From: an uncultured Clostridia bacterium
GTDB lineage: Bacteria > Bacillota > Clostridia > Christensenellales > UBA1242
Reading direction: 5' to 3'
Assembly (NCBI GenBank): GCA_944363385.1
Contig: CALVUB010000043.1
Location: forward strand, 1 to 6,681
Length of the DNA stretch: 6,681 nt
The position numbers and the translations under genes were made by a program. Below, piece by piece: positions 5,399-6,681 of this stretch (the stretch's first letter is position 1; every line of letters begins with the position of its first letter). The notes beneath the pieces are model-generated. The model ran no database searches and had not been told where the DNA came from. It saw nothing but the letters and a program-made list of their open reading frames with translations.

Positions 5399-6199
5399 CT
5401 TTTTATTCTGTTTTTTATCATCATCAAAAATCCATTTATAGCGTTTCATATCCTTGTTTGCCATCATTTTAAGATATTTTATCATCATTTTTTCAAAAAT
5501 CTTTTCCCCAAAAACTTTTCTTATGCCTCGCACTAAGGCATCAAGTTTTTTTGCTCCACTTGTAAGCCAAGAACCATTGAAATGATGAATGGCGTGAGTG
5601 TTTTCAGTTGCCAAAATCTTTTTGGTTACATAATCTTTTGGGCAGAACCAATCGTTTGGATAAATTACAAGTCCGTCATCAAGCTCTTGATAGGTATTGT
5701 CAAGTTTTGCATGATAAAAATATCTTGTCACGATAGACATATATGTCACATTTGTTGTAAGGTTGAATGAGCCATCTTTGTTTAAAAAAGTCACTTTGTC
5801 ATAGACAGAAATCAATCTTTTAATCCAAATATGATTTGGTTCTGCTCCCATAACAGCTGTCGGAAGCCAAACTTTGTTTTCAAAGCCAGAAAAAGCACGA
5901 TGAACCAAAAATTCATCTAGCGGTTTTGTGAGCTCAACATCTGTATCCATATATATTCCGCCATAGTCAAGCAAAACTTTAAGTCTCATATAATCTGACA
6001 CAAAAGCAAATTTTTTTGCCTCATAAGCCTGCTTAAGATACAAATTTTGTTCCATGTCAAAATTGTGTTCATTCCACTCTTTTATTTCATAGTCAGGACA
6101 AAACTTTTTCAAGCTTTCAATACACTTTTTTGCAAGTTCACTTTTTTCGCGACCTCCCACCCAAATATAATGGATGATTTTTGGTATTTTATTTGTCAT
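5387..6199 (-). CDS. GT32-type glycosyltransferase with DXD motif
   Basis: A 270-residue protein of the DXD-containing glycosyltransferase family 32 (Gly_transf_sug / capsular polysaccharide synthesis type). These transfer a sugar from a nucleotide-sugar donor, with the DXD motif holding the divalent metal. Visible landmarks: IPKIIHYIWVGG (5-16, first strand of the GT-A fold and donor site), SDYMRLKVLLDYGGIYMDTD (68-87) ending in the DTD motif (85-87), and HHFNGSW (205-211), a conserved C-terminal motif. There is no signal peptide or membrane helix; the C-terminus is strongly basic (KKQNKKKKA), partly because the terminator arm encodes it, and could associate with the membrane. The ATG at 6199 overlaps the TGA of the upstream epimerase gene (ATGA), implying translational coupling, and has a strong Shine-Dalgarno. 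The longer frame starts at a TTG within the epimerase gene and is rejected. Donor and acceptor sugars cannot be read from the sequence. Confidence 0.93.
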   Translation of the reverse strand: MTNKIPKIIHYIWVGGREKSELAKKCIESLKKFCPDYEIKEWNEHNFDMEQNLYLKQAYEAKKFAFVSDYMRLKVLLDYGGIYMDTDVELTKPLDEFLVHRAFSGFENKVWLPTAVMGAEPNHIWIKRLISVYDKVTFLNKDGSFNLTTNVTYMSIVTRYFYHAKLDNTYQELDDGLVIYPNDWFCPKDYVTKKILATENTHAIHHFNGSWLTSGAKKLDALVRGIRKVFGEKIFEKMMIKYLKMMANKDMKRYKWIFDDDKKQNKKKKA

Positions 6200-6681
6200 A
6201 GCCTCTCCTCCAAAATTTTGGAAATTCGCTCGCAAGCATGTCCATCACCATAAGGATTTGAAGCTTTATGCATTTTAAGATATTTCTTTTTATTTGTAAT
6301 AAGGTTTTTAAATTCTTTATAGATTTTTTCTTCGTCTGTGCCAACAAGTTTAAGGGTTCCTGCTTTGATGCCTTCTGGTCTTTCAGTGGTGTCTCGCATT
6401 ACAAGCACAGGCACGCCAAGGCTTGGAGCTTCTTCTTGAATTCCACCACTATCGGTTAATATAAGATAAGCTTTTGACATAAAATTGTGAAAATCCAGCA
6501 CTTCAAGTGGCTCAATAAGTCTTACTTTTTCATTGTCATTAAATATCTTTTTTGCAGTTTCTCGAACGACTGGATTCAAGTGAATAGGATAAACAACTTT
6601 TATATCTTTAAATTCGTTGACAATACGATTTATCGCCCTAAACATATGTTCCATAGGTCTGCCAAGATTTTCTCTGCGATG
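6196..6681 (-). CDS. wecB: UDP-N-acetylglucosamine 2-epimerase (non-hydrolysing), 5' end cut by window edge
   Basis: C-terminal 161 residues of the enzyme that interconverts UDP-GlcNAc and UDP-ManNAc in the cytoplasm (called WecB, or MnaA in Gram-positives), supplying ManNAc for teichoic-acid linkage units, capsules or other surface glycans. The frame stays open to the window edge and begins with HRRENLG, the conserved active-site motif including its catalytic-site histidine; the in-frame ATG at 6654 is internal. Other landmarks: PIHLNP (32-37), LTDSGGIQEEAPSLG (75-89, UDP-binding), RDTTERPEG (96-104) and NPYGDG (142-147). Full-length enzymes have about 370-380 residues, so about 210 lie beyond base 6681. 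It overlaps the GT32 gene by four bases and is the upstream member of that operon. Confidence 0.96.
   Translation of the reverse strand, partial: HRRENLGRPMEHMFRAINRIVNEFKDIKVVYPIHLNPVVRETAKKIFNDNEKVRLIEPLEVLDFHNFMSKAYLILTDSGGIQEEAPSLGVPVLVMRDTTERPEGIKAGTLKLVGTDEEKIYKEFKNLITNKKKYLKMHKASNPYGDGHACERISKILEERL
6205..6211 (-). promoter_or_regulatory. Shine-Dalgarno that fixes the start of the GT32 gene
   Basis: Minus-strand GGAGGAG, five bases before the ATG at 6199, lying inside the last codons of the epimerase gene. Confidence 0.88.

Noticed and set aside
6196..6198. TGA as tryptophan (Mollicute-type code)
   Set aside because: TGA ends the epimerase right after the conserved C-terminus and at the next gene's start, and tryptophans in the proteins are encoded by TGG.
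6200..6235. 12-residue extension of the GT32 protein
   Set aside because: TTG start deep in the epimerase gene; the ATG at 6199 has GGAGGAG and the typical ATGA overlap.
1..6681. CRISPR array, tRNA/rRNA, insertion sequence or riboswitch
   Set aside because: No regularly spaced repeats, no tRNA-like or rRNA stretches, no transposase or terminal inverted repeats, and intergenic gaps are all too short for a known riboswitch class.

Overview
The window is an ordinary-looking stretch of an AT-rich bacterial chromosome. It is gene-dense, with 8 protein genes, no gene-free stretch over about 100 bases, and no RNA gene, CRISPR array or mobile element that I can see. The gene set suggests a low-GC Gram-positive (Firmicutes/Clostridia-like) lineage: a SpoVB-type MOP flippase, a small double Cys4 protein resembling the DUF1540 family, strong purine-rich Shine-Dalgarno sites and sigma-A-type promoters. 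TGA is used as a stop (end of the epimerase) and tryptophan is TGG, so the standard bacterial code fits and Mollicute-type recoding does not. The exact taxon cannot be read from this sequence.

Layout. (1) 1-2312, minus strand: a SpoVB/MurJ-like lipid flippase followed by a tRNA-dihydrouridine synthase (dus) that runs off the left edge. dus has no Shine-Dalgarno site but has a promoter-like element placed so that its transcript would begin at the ATG. (2) 2313-2426: a compact divergent promoter region serving the flippase (minus) and a 212-aa protein of unknown function (plus, 2427-3065). (3) About 3052-3090: an intrinsic terminator between this gene and a convergent 467-aa unknown protein (3082-4485, minus) that has a folded-looking centre and a long Lys/Ser/Thr-rich tail. 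(4) 4533-4844, minus: a 103-aa protein with two Cys4 modules, 47 bases upstream of the 467-aa gene and possibly co-transcribed with it. (5) 4845-4924: a second divergent promoter region, in which the plus-strand promoter (TTGACA-17-TACAAT) drives rplI (ribosomal protein L9, 4925-5377), here separated from its usual neighbours. (6) 5367-5398: a near-symmetrical bidirectional terminator containing the stop codons of both convergent genes. (7) 5387-6681, minus: a GT32-type glycosyltransferase with a 4-base start/stop overlap with the upstream UDP-GlcNAc 2-epimerase (wecB/mnaA), which runs off the right edge. These two are probably the distal end of a surface-polysaccharide operon.

How the genes fit together: three envelope-linked genes (flippase, glycosyltransferase, epimerase) and two translation-linked genes (dus, rplI) are interleaved with three poorly characterised genes. 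I see no coherent new defence, mobile or biosynthetic system. The items most worth a second look are the two uncharacterised proteins, the two very compact divergent promoter regions, the possibly leaderless dus, and the start-codon corrections: four of the longest open frames begin at spurious TTG codons.
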